Positions 7,453-14,354 of a stretch of 20,066 nucleotides of DNA are shown here, one piece after another. Origin of the DNA: JBGLNL01 sp046484125 (GTDB taxonomy: Bacteria; Chloroflexota; Dehalococcoidia; SZUA-161; SpSt-899). The translations under genes and the position numbers were made by a program. Positions within the stretch are counted from its first letter, which is position 1, and every line of letters starts with the position of its first letter. The notes below the pieces were generated by a model. It did not search any database. It was given only the letters and a program-made list of their open reading frames with translations, and was not told the origin of the DNA. The stretch covers positions 1 to 20,066 of the forward strand of contig JAWOBX010000058.1 in the NCBI GenBank assembly GCA_046484125.1, given 5' to 3'.

Positions 7453-8231
7453 TCTCACTGGGCAAGCTCAGATTGTCCGTCCAGTTGCTGGCCATCGTGA
7501 TTCTCAATCTGGGTTTCACCCAGTCCTTCAAGACCGGGGCCCTATGTCCCGCGTTTTTCTGCTACGGTTGCCCCTGGGCGGCGTTTGCCTGTCCCATAGG
7601 AGCGCTCCAGAGTTTCACGGCGGCAGGTCTTTTCCCGTTCTATGCGGCCGGTACCCTCGGTGTTTTCAGCCTGACCCTCGGCCGCACCTGGTGTGGATGG
7701 GTATGCCCGTTCGGGACCGTACAGGACCTCGTCTCAAGGATTCGTCAACGCGGTGACCTAGTTAAACTGCCACGCCTGCCGCTGACTAAATACCTATCAC
7801 TCGCAGCTATCCTGGTCGCCGCGTGGCTGACAGCGGAGACATTCTTCTGCAAACTCTGTCCTGCGGGCAGTCTGTTCGCCGCGTTGCCACATCGCTTTGT
7901 CTCATCAGAACTTGATTTCGGGACCTTTTTCTATGTTCATATCGCGACGCTGGCGGTAGCGATCTTTCTCTTCGTGCTGGCGGGGAGATTCTGGTGCCGT
8001 TACTTATGTCCGCTGGGGGCAATCTTCGGATTCTTCAACCCCATGGCTTTTCTCAAGGTAAGGATTGATAAGCACCTGTGTACCGATTGCGGGCAATGTC
8101 TTGAAAACTGTCCCACCGCCATTTCCGAAGTTGAAGATATAGGTACCTCAAGCGACTGTATAGAGTGTGGCGAGTGCATTCGCGACTGCCCCTCGTCAGC
8201 CATTCATTTTTCAACCTCGCTTCGAAAATGA
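7449..8231 (+). CDS. NapH/CcoG-like 4Fe-4S polyferredoxin membrane protein
   Basis: The 260-residue protein has about five membrane segments and many cysteines. 'WCGWVCPFG' (81-89), 'FCKLCPAG' (133-140) and 'WCRYLCPLG' (182-190) are the membrane Cys motifs of the NapH/MauN/CcoG group, and 'CPAFFCYGCPWAAFACP' lies near the N-terminus. The C-terminus has two classical 4Fe-4S ferredoxin motifs: Cys211/214/217/221 and Cys237/240/243/247, each followed by Pro. Proteins of this group move electrons across or along the cytoplasmic membrane, often to periplasmic thiol or metal maturation enzymes. No periplasmic nitrate reductase genes are present here, so a Nap role is unlikely. It forms an operon with the two upstream genes. 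Confidence 0.9.
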   Translation: MISLGKLRLSVQLLAIVILNLGFTQSFKTGALCPAFFCYGCPWAAFACPIGALQSFTAAGLFPFYAAGTLGVFSLTLGRTWCGWVCPFGTVQDLVSRIRQRGDLVKLPRLPLTKYLSLAAILVAAWLTAETFFCKLCPAGSLFAALPHRFVSSELDFGTFFYVHIATLAVAIFLFVLAGRFWCRYLCPLGAIFGFFNPMAFLKVRIDKHLCTDCGQCLENCPTAISEVEDIGTSSDCIECGECIRDCPSSAIHFSTSLRK

Positions 8232-8275
8232 ACTTAAGTGACTTCTGATCAAGTGGCGACTACGGGTTCCGGGGT

Positions 8276-8306
8276 TAACGGCGTTCACCCGGATTAACCG
8301 CTGTTA
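8276..8306 (+). terminator. weak hairpin after the redox operon
   Basis: 'taacggcg' (8276-8283) pairs with 'cgctgtta' (8299-8306) over 8 bases with one G-U pair and a 15-base loop. It is followed by 'ttgggc', so there is no proper U-tract. The location between an operon end and the next promoter fits a terminator, but an overlapping ggttaa/ttaacc inverted repeat (8273-8299) could instead be an operator. Confidence 0.3.
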
Positions 8307-8324
8307 TTGGGCCAAACCTATACT

Positions 8325-8353
8325 TTTACCATACGGTGATTCACTGATATAAT
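8325..8353 (+). promoter_or_regulatory. sigma70-type promoter for tig-clpP
   Basis: TTTACC at 8325-8330 and a perfect TATAAT at 8348-8353 are separated by 17 bases. The predicted transcript starts near 8360, leaving a leader of about 22 bases with the Shine-Dalgarno 'ggagg' at 8371-8375. Confidence 0.65.
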
Positions 8354-8381
8354 ATATACTTGTAGTCAAGGGAGGTATACT

Positions 8382-9758
8382 TTGAAAGCAACGTCGGAGC
8401 GGACTGAGAACTGCCAGGTAACACTTACCATAGAGGTGGAACCGGAGGAGATGGAAGAAGCCATGGATGGCGCCTACCGCCGCCTCGTAAACAGGGTGAA
8501 CATACCGGGATTTCGTAAGGGGAAAGCGCCAAGAGCGCTGCTGGAGCGCCATTTAGGCAAAGACCAGTTGGAGGCGGAGGCACTTGACCATATATTACCC
8601 GACCTCTACCAGGAAGCGGTTGCCCGGGAAGAGATTAACGCAATCGGGAGGCCGGAACTGGAGATGGTCCAAAACGAACCACCCATATTCAAGGCCGTGA
8701 TTCCGGTACCTCCTGAAGTTGAACTGGGTGACTATCATTCCATAAGCGCTACTGCGGAGCACGTGGAGATAACCGAGGAAAATATCGAGCAGGGGATTGA
8801 AAACCTGCGCCGCATGCATTCCACACAGGAGCCGGTTGAGCGTGAGGCGCAGTTTGACGATATAGTAACCATAGATATCAACGCGACGGTCGGTGATGAA
8901 ACGATCCTTGATCGCAACGGGGATTCGTTCAGGCTGACAGCGGGCGCTGATGTACCTGTGCCGGGGTTTGTTGAACAGATAGTCGGTATGAGCGCCGGTG
9001 ATGAGAAGGAATTCACTCTCTCCTTCCCGGAGGACCATGCCAATGAAGAGCTGGCAGGGAAGGAGTGCCGATTTAAAGTCACTGTCTCCGAGATCAAGAT
9101 AGAGATAATGCCCGAACTGGATGATGAATTTGTAAAAGGCCTGGGTCAGGATATTGAGACGGTCGAGCAGCTCAGGGAACGGCTGGAACAGAATATGAGA
9201 GCGGCCGCGGAACGCGATGCCCGAACCAAACTGGAGAACGAGGTAGTTGATTCGGTTACCGCTATATCAAAGGTAGAATTCCCTTCAATATTCACCGAGC
9301 AGGAGATCGATCACATAGCCAGCGAGCAAATGAGGCGCTTCGGCGGTATGCAACTGGAGGATTTCCTTCGATATCGGGGACTCACCGAAGAGGAATTTCG
9401 AAACGAACTACGGCCTGCGGCGGAAAAAAGGGTAACACAATCACTGGTCGTGAACAAAGTTCACGAGGCGGAGAACATAACCGTTGAAGAAGCGGATATC
9501 GACGCTGAGATCGAAAGGGTTGTTCAAGAAGCAGGCGATGAAGGTGACCAGGTAAGAGCCATGTTCGATTCACCCGATGCCCGTGAATCCATGAAGGGAA
9601 GGCTTCTTACTCAGAAAACCATGGACCGCCTCATCGAAATAGCCACATCAAACGCCGCCAAACAGTCGGATGAAGAGGATACCGGCGAGGAGAAAGAGGA
9701 AAACGAGGATATTTCCCAAGAAACTACTGAGGAGGAAACAGATGGCAATGAGGCCTGA
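8382..9758 (+). CDS. tig: trigger factor
   Basis: Trigger factor is the ribosome-bound chaperone and peptidyl-prolyl isomerase that receives nascent chains. The 458-residue length is typical. The ribosome-binding loop 'NIPGFRKGKAPR' (about 39-50) is textbook. The FKBP domain (about 150-245) has 'FDDIVTIDINATV', 'PVPGFVEQIVGMSAGDEKEF' and 'FKVTVSEIK'. The helical C-terminal domain follows, ending in an unusually acidic tail (last ~28 residues mostly Glu/Asp). The start is TTG at 8382, chosen because 'ggagg' lies six bases upstream and no ATG fits. Its 3' end overlaps clpP by 17 bases, so the two are cotranscribed. Confidence 0.97.
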   Translation: MKATSERTENCQVTLTIEVEPEEMEEAMDGAYRRLVNRVNIPGFRKGKAPRALLERHLGKDQLEAEALDHILPDLYQEAVAREEINAIGRPELEMVQNEPPIFKAVIPVPPEVELGDYHSISATAEHVEITEENIEQGIENLRRMHSTQEPVEREAQFDDIVTIDINATVGDETILDRNGDSFRLTAGADVPVPGFVEQIVGMSAGDEKEFTLSFPEDHANEELAGKECRFKVTVSEIKIEIMPELDDEFVKGLGQDIETVEQLRERLEQNMRAAAERDARTKLENEVVDSVTAISKVEFPSIFTEQEIDHIASEQMRRFGGMQLEDFLRYRGLTEEEFRNELRPAAEKRVTQSLVVNKVHEAENITVEEADIDAEIERVVQEAGDEGDQVRAMFDSPDARESMKGRLLTQKTMDRLIEIATSNAAKQSDEEDTGEEKEENEDISQETTEEETDGNEA

Positions 9759-10344
9759 GAGCATCATACCGATGGTAATAGAAACGGGAGCTAGGGGTGA
9801 GCGCGCTTTTGACATATATTCACTGCTTCTTAAAGAGCGAATCGTCTTTCTGGGTACCAGTATCAATGATCAGGTATCGAACCTGATAGTGGCCCAGCTC
9901 CTCTATCTCGAACGTGAGGACCCGGATAAGGATATCAGCCTCTATATTCAGAGCCCCGGTGGTATAGTAAACGCAGGAATGGCAATCTATGATACCATGC
10001 AGCTAATCAGATGCGACGTATCCACCATATGCGTCGGTATGACCGCAAGCATGGGGACAATCCTTCTTTCGGCCGGGGCCAAAGGTAAGCGTTACGCATT
10101 GCCTAATGCCACTATACACATGCACCAGCCGCTCGGCGGAACACAGGGACAGGCGACTGATATCGAAATCCACGCCAAAGAAATCCTTCGTTTACGAGAG
10201 CGCCTTAACGAGATTCTATCAGAGCATACCGGAAAACCAATCGATATCATCGCCGCCGACACTGACAGGGATTTCTACCTCAACGCTAAAGGGGCTGTGG
10301 AGTACGGCCTGATTGATGAAATACTGATCAAGGGTTCCCCATAG
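9742..10344 (+). CDS. clpP: ATP-dependent Clp protease proteolytic subunit
   Basis: ClpP forms the tetradecameric serine-protease chamber used with Clp ATPases. The 200-residue protein has all catalytic residues at canonical spacing: Ser103 in 'TASMGT', His128 in 'HMHQPLGG' and Asp177 in 'DTDRDFYL'. 'IQSPGG' forms the oxyanion loop and 'IDEIL' the C-terminal strand. The start at ATG 9742 is favoured over the upstream in-frame ATG at 9670 because it gives the normal N-terminus and follows 'gaggagga' at 9730-9737. It overlaps the end of tig. The usual third gene, clpX, is not present; a strong hairpin follows at once. Confidence 0.97.
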   Translation: MAMRPESIIPMVIETGARGERAFDIYSLLLKERIVFLGTSINDQVSNLIVAQLLYLEREDPDKDISLYIQSPGGIVNAGMAIYDTMQLIRCDVSTICVGMTASMGTILLSAGAKGKRYALPNATIHMHQPLGGTQGQATDIEIHAKEILRLRERLNEILSEHTGKPIDIIAADTDRDFYLNAKGAVEYGLIDEILIKGSP

Positions 10345-10350
10345 AGTAAT

Positions 10351-10384
10351 AGTCGGGCGTGGCCTTTTCGGGTCACGCCCGACT
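10351..10384. terminator. strong GC-rich hairpin between convergent genes
   Basis: A perfect 11-base inverted repeat, 'agtcgggcgtg' (10351-10361) and 'cacgcccgact' (10374-10384), surrounds a 12-base loop. It lies 7 bases after the clpP stop and 3 bases from the stop of the convergent formyltransferase-like gene. It would serve as a bidirectional terminator or an RNA-stabilising end. Neither side has a U-tract, so intrinsic termination may be inefficient. Confidence 0.65.
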
Positions 10385-10386
10385 CA

Positions 10387-11181
10387 TCATCTCAAGGAGC
10401 CATCTATCTCTTCAGAGAGATCGTATCCGTCTATTGGATAGCCATCAGCGTCTACAACCTCTCCGTTCTCAACCCTTACCCGTCCCTCACTGAAGGCTTT
10501 CACCGTAGCTACTATCAGCGGGAGCTCACGCTTCATTCCGTGCTGGCGAATCAGTTTGAATAGCTGGAAATCTTCCCCCTCTCGGGCCTTTATAACATCG
10601 AGCGATTCACGATCGATTCTTTTCCAGTACCTGTCGAACGGCTCCCCACGAATACTGAATCTGCAATACGTCACCGGGGGACCCTCATCCAGCTCCGGAG
10701 TCACCAGGTGCATCATCACACCGGTTGTATCAGCACGCTCCTCAATTAATTGCCAGATCACCTCGCGCCACGTTCCTTTTGGTCCGCCTGGCGCGGCCGG
10801 ATGAAGATTAATCATGGTATACTTGCCGCACATTTCGGGACCGACAATCAGCATGTATCCTGCCAGCACCACAAGATCCACGCTGAATTGATCGAGCGAT
10901 TTCATGACTTCCCTGTCGTATTTGATTCTCCAGTCAGCCCTGTCCTCCTGAGCCAGTTTATCCCTGTATTTCCGCGAAGAGCAGCAGATAAGAGGGATTC
11001 CATAACCCTCAACCAGATGAAGGAATTTATCGGTTTCCTCGGTCTGCCCCCATTCACGATTACAGAAAACGAAGGCAATATGTGCTTTTACATTGCCGCT
11101 CTGGATATTTCGATACATGGTTGAGAGCAAATCCCTTGAACCAACGCCGCGCCCGCTGGAAAACCATCCGATGTTATACAC
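10387..11181 (-). CDS. formyltransferase-fold protein (PurN-like)
   Basis: The 264-residue protein has the formyltransferase fold. It opens 'NIGWFSSGRGVGSRDLL' where PurN has its substrate loop. 'VVLAGYMLIVGPEM' (104-117) is followed by 'INLHPAAPGGPKGTW' (124-138), which keeps Asn125 and His127, and 'MMHLVTPELDEGPPVTYC' (156-173) keeps the catalytic Asp165. The Asn-His-Asp triad fits a formyl-THF-dependent transferase. However, 'HPAAPGGPKGTW' replaces the PurN 'HPSLLP' consensus and the C-terminus is about 50 residues longer. It may therefore be a divergent PurN, or an enzyme formylating another amine. The start is GTG at 11181, overlapping the PHP gene by 8 bases. Pairing with a PHP phosphoesterase suggests a shared pathway. 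Confidence 0.8.
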   Translation of the reverse strand: MYNIGWFSSGRGVGSRDLLSTMYRNIQSGNVKAHIAFVFCNREWGQTEETDKFLHLVEGYGIPLICCSSRKYRDKLAQEDRADWRIKYDREVMKSLDQFSVDLVVLAGYMLIVGPEMCGKYTMINLHPAAPGGPKGTWREVIWQLIEERADTTGVMMHLVTPELDEGPPVTYCRFSIRGEPFDRYWKRIDRESLDVIKAREGEDFQLFKLIRQHGMKRELPLIVATVKAFSEGRVRVENGEVVDADGYPIDGYDLSEEIDGSLR

Positions 11182-11833
11182 GGAAACGCCCCCTCAATCT
11201 CTTTGGCATTGTATCCAGCGCCGTCGTTACCCTGAGCTTGAAGCTGTTGCGTTTGCCGAATATCTTTCCATGCCTCAGCGCTTGCAGGAATTCCTCCGGC
11301 CCGTTAAACGGCTGCATATCAACGTAGGCATTACCCACCTCTTGAGGTGAATGAGCGTCACTCCCGGCACTTTGAGGGAGGTTATGACGTACCGCGTAAG
11401 CAAGCGCCTTATTGGAGAAATTATTCCTGAGCGAGCGCGCGTTAAAAACCTCGATTATGTCAATTTTGGAGATAAGCGCTTCCCTGTCCGGTGAATCAAG
11501 CGGTTTTCTGCCGAGGCCATCGAACGGGTGTGGCAGGCATACAAGTCCACCCTGTTCTCCAATACGGTTTATCACTTCGAGCGGGGTGAGGCCTCGCGGT
11601 ATTTCTTCTCTCAGGAAGTATCCTATGATTTCCCCCCCGGTACTCATGACCTCCTCACCGATAATCACGGGAAAAGGGGCGAGCCGCTCCATTTTGAGGG
11701 CGCCTTCTATCGTATCGTGATCAGTTACCGCTATGCATCCAATACCCAGAATCTGGCAACGTTCGATAATCTGCTCAAGTGTTGATTTAGAATCCGGGGA
11801 ATAGCAGGTATGTACATGAAGATCGGTTTTCAT
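11174..11833 (-). CDS. PHP-domain metal-dependent phosphoesterase
   Basis: The 219-residue protein is a stand-alone PHP (polymerase and histidinol phosphatase) domain. The metal-binding residues are visible: 'DLHVHTCYSPDS' (4-15) with His6 and His8, 'AVTDHD' (35-40), Glu61 in 'IIGEEV', His102 in 'CLPHPFDG', and 'GSDAHSPQEVG' (158-168). Family members hydrolyse phosphoesters such as nucleoside phosphates or histidinol phosphate, using two or three metal ions. The substrate cannot be told from sequence. Being close to hisFH is suggestive but they are about 5 kb apart and separated by oppositely oriented operons. The ATG at 11833 is the natural start. The gene overlaps the formyltransferase-fold gene downstream. 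Confidence 0.88.
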   Translation of the reverse strand: MKTDLHVHTCYSPDSKSTLEQIIERCQILGIGCIAVTDHDTIEGALKMERLAPFPVIIGEEVMSTGGEIIGYFLREEIPRGLTPLEVINRIGEQGGLVCLPHPFDGLGRKPLDSPDREALISKIDIIEVFNARSLRNNFSNKALAYAVRHNLPQSAGSDAHSPQEVGNAYVDMQPFNGPEEFLQALRHGKIFGKRNSFKLRVTTALDTMPKRLRGRFRV

Positions 11834-11936
11834 CTTGCCAGTCAGATACGCGCAACTTCAGCAATCTCAGGCCATATTCTTCGCGGCATGTAATCTTTCT
11901 TTCGACAGTGTATTTTCCTGAGGGCACTGATTTTTG

Positions 11937-12494
11937 TTACGCTCTTTCGATGTATGTCCCTGTTCGCGTATCCACCTTGATAACATCCCCTGTATTAAGG
12001 AACATTGGAACCTGGACTGTCAGGCCGGTTTCCAGCTCTGCTGGTTTTGTCCCCCCCTGAGCTGTATCTCCCTTGAAACTGGGGCCTGTCTCCACTATCT
12101 CCAGCTCAACCGCCAGCGGCAACTCAATCCCAATGGCTTCATCCTCATATGTCGAGAGCTGAACATTCATTTCCTCTTTCATATAGGGCAACTTGTCATG
12201 CAATTGTTCTATGCTCATCGGGGTTTGATCGAATGTCTCTTTATCCATGAAGTAGCAGAATTCATCATCCTTGTACAGGAATTGAGCTGTTCTCTGAAGC
12301 ACCTGGACATTTTTGAGCCGTTCCCCTGACTGAAATGTCTTTTCGGTAGTGTGGCCCGCCCTGATATCCCGCATCTTGAGTCGCACTTGCGCTGACCCTC
12401 TACCCACCTTGATATGCTGATAATCTACCACCGTATAGAGATTACCATCCATTTCAAAAGTTGCGCCTTTTCTAGCATCGGTTACATCTATCAT
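11937..12494 (-). CDS. efp: translation elongation factor P
   Basis: EF-P binds between the ribosomal P and E sites and relieves stalling at polyproline. The 185-residue protein has the three-beta-barrel layout: the KOW-like N-domain ('TDARKGATFEMDGNLYTVVD'), the middle domain with 'YMKEEMNVQLSTYEDEAIGI', and the C-domain ending 'PMFLNTGDVIKVDTRTGTY', the family signature. The loop tip reads 'IKVGRGSAQ', with Arg32 where many bacteria have the modified Lys34. The ATG at 12494 overlaps the TGA of the peptidase gene (ATGA) and follows 'ggagg', so translation is coupled. An upstream in-frame extension to 12590 is not family-like and was dropped. Confidence 0.97.
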   Translation of the reverse strand: MIDVTDARKGATFEMDGNLYTVVDYQHIKVGRGSAQVRLKMRDIRAGHTTEKTFQSGERLKNVQVLQRTAQFLYKDDEFCYFMDKETFDQTPMSIEQLHDKLPYMKEEMNVQLSTYEDEAIGIELPLAVELEIVETGPSFKGDTAQGGTKPAELETGLTVQVPMFLNTGDVIKVDTRTGTYIERA

Positions 12495-13582
12495 CAATCC
12501 TCCACGAATCGCTTCTTTTGGGCCCTTGTAATGAAGCGAGGTTCTTCCCCTCCCCATAATATCATATCTTCTATTCGTACGCCGCCCCACCCCGGTATAT
12601 AAATACCAGGTTCAATGGTAAAAACCATTCCCGGTTTCAGTATATCAACCGAATTCGGGCCCAGACCGGGCCGCTCATGGCTTTCCAGTCCGACACCGTG
12701 TCCCAGGCCATGTCCAAAATTTTCTCCATATCCAGCCTCTGTAATCACCTCTCTGGCCTTCGAATCGACTTCGCTTCCTCTCATACCTGATTTGATACTT
12801 TCCATCGCTACACTTTGCGCTCTGAGTACGGTCCCATAAACTTTTTTGAAAGTCTCATCCGGTCTGCCAAGGTACAGAGTCCGTGTAAGGTCACTTGAAT
12901 ATCCATCGATTTTGGCTCCCAAATCGATTACGATGGGTTCACATTCACCAATATTGCGGTCCGTCGGCCTTGCGTGAGGCATGGCAGAATTCGGCCCCGA
13001 GGCAACGATTATCTCAAAAGGAAGGCTTTCGCTGCCACGCTCGCGCATGTATTTTTCCAGCTCCCATGCCAGTTCCCTCTCCGTTTTCCCCGGCCTGATC
13101 GATTCCCAGGCACGCGTTACAGCGGCATCGGCCAGTTTTGCCGCTTCTTCCATTTTCGATATCTCTTCGGAATCTTTAGTCTCCCTTATGGACTCCACCG
13201 CTCCTGATATGCCTTTCAGCTCCGGCCTCAATCTCGGGGCCAGATTTCGGCAGGCAGTGACCATCCTTCTATATACTGCCAGGCTGAGGTCCTCATTTTC
13301 AAAGCCGAGCCGTTTTACCCCTCTTTCGGAGATCAATCCCGGCATCCAGCCAGAAAAACCACCGTCAATCCTGATGACCTCAAAATCAGGGGCCTCACTG
13401 TTTGCCTGTTCTGTGTAGCGAAAATCGGTAGCCAGTACCGCTTCGCTGCGGGATATGAAAAGGAATCCAGCCGAGCCGGTAAATCCTGATAGATAACGCC
13501 TGTTCACCGAACCGGATATCAGCACAGCATCCAGATTGTTCTCAACTATATAGTTTCTCAGACTGCTTATACGAGCGTTCAT
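12494..13582 (-). CDS. Xaa-Pro aminopeptidase (M24 family)
   Basis: The 362-residue cytoplasmic metallopeptidase has a creatinase-like N-domain (1-130) and a pita-bread catalytic domain. The dinuclear metal ligands are all present: Asp220 ('VIDLGA'), Asp231 ('SSDLTRT'), His295 ('HGLGHGVGLE'), Glu324 ('TIEPGIY') and Glu338 ('RIEDM'). 'SGFTGSAG' near residue 32-39 is typical of PepQ/YpdF-type enzymes. It removes N-terminal residues preceding proline. The operon with efp makes sense as proline-linked protein metabolism and is a common bacterial arrangement. The ATG at 13582 matches the usual N-terminus. Whether it acts as an aminopeptidase or a prolidase cannot be decided here. Confidence 0.93.
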   Translation of the reverse strand: MNARISSLRNYIVENNLDAVLISGSVNRRYLSGFTGSAGFLFISRSEAVLATDFRYTEQANSEAPDFEVIRIDGGFSGWMPGLISERGVKRLGFENEDLSLAVYRRMVTACRNLAPRLRPELKGISGAVESIRETKDSEEISKMEEAAKLADAAVTRAWESIRPGKTERELAWELEKYMRERGSESLPFEIIVASGPNSAMPHARPTDRNIGECEPIVIDLGAKIDGYSSDLTRTLYLGRPDETFKKVYGTVLRAQSVAMESIKSGMRGSEVDSKAREVITEAGYGENFGHGLGHGVGLESHERPGLGPNSVDILKPGMVFTIEPGIYIPGWGGVRIEDMILWGGEEPRFITRAQKKRFVED

Positions 13583-13668
13583 TTATTTAGTTGGTATTTT
13601 CATCCAGCTTGTATTTCCCCTGGGGCAACCACCTTATTCGCTGATTTATGAACGGTATTTCATCGGAT

Positions 13669-14337
13669 TCAGTCGAATCCGAGCCACGCCGTTGTGTTCT
13701 CCAGAGGTTCACGCGAACTGTCTAGTTTGTTTGCGGGAAAATCGGGGTCGGGATAACCGATCGCTATGGACATAACTATGCGACTGCTTGCCGGTATTCC
13801 GGTATGCTTTCTGGCAACCTCAGGATATAGAACGCCCTGGCCGGCTATGCATGTTCCCAGTCCATAGCCCAGAGCCGATAGACAGATCGTCTGAGTCAGA
13901 CACCCAAGGTCGAACTGAGTTGGCGATTCATCAAGCGAGTCATCCGCCGAAAGAATTATTGCCGCGGGAGCATCGTAGAAGCGAAATCCCCTCTGAACCC
14001 ACGCCGCCCTTTTTTCCCTGTCCTCGCGAGAGATACCCATCAGTCCATACAGTTCAGCCGCCAGAGCCATATGCCTTTGCTTGTAGATTCCCTTATGGAG
14101 ATGCATTGATACCTCCGGACTGAAAGGATCTTTGGCTTTTAGCTTCTCCGTGTTCTCATTTTTGATATTCTCAAGAGGCTCACCGGTAACGACCGTTATC
14201 TCCCAGGGCTGGCCGTTTTCAGCCGACGGGGACCTTATAGCCAGTTCCATAACCTTTTCCAGCAACTCTCTGGGCACCGGATCCGGCCGGTATCCCCTTA
14301 TGCTCTTTCTATAACGTATTGCCTCTAAAACATCCAT
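13669..14337 (-). CDS. nitroreductase family flavoprotein
   Basis: The 222-residue protein has the nitroreductase FMN-binding pattern. 'AIRYRKSIRGYRPDPVP' near the N-terminus gives the Arg-x-x-x-Arg phosphate contacts, 'RSPSAENGQPWEITVVTG' follows, and 'CLTQTICLSALGYGLGTC' and 'SRIVMSIAIGYPDPDFP' complete the core. It transfers hydride from NAD(P)H to quinones, nitro groups, enones or similar acceptors. The ATG at 14337 follows 'aggggaa' about nine bases upstream. A TTG at 14358 that overlaps the upstream stop is an alternative start. It is the last gene in an operon with a molybdoenzyme and a VOC protein, so its acceptor may be a product of that pathway. Confidence 0.9.
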   Translation of the reverse strand: MDVLEAIRYRKSIRGYRPDPVPRELLEKVMELAIRSPSAENGQPWEITVVTGEPLENIKNENTEKLKAKDPFSPEVSMHLHKGIYKQRHMALAAELYGLMGISREDREKRAAWVQRGFRFYDAPAAIILSADDSLDESPTQFDLGCLTQTICLSALGYGLGTCIAGQGVLYPEVARKHTGIPASSRIVMSIAIGYPDPDFPANKLDSSREPLENTTAWLGFD

Positions 14338-14354
14338 AACATGATTTTCCCCTG

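Noticed and set aside
7449..8231. NapH of a periplasmic nitrate reductase
   Set aside because: No napA, napB, napG or related genes are in the surrounding operon.
12981..13418. 145-residue plus-strand frame opposite the Xaa-Pro peptidase
   Set aside because: It is the antisense shadow of a gene with complete catalytic residues and has no ribosome site or family features.
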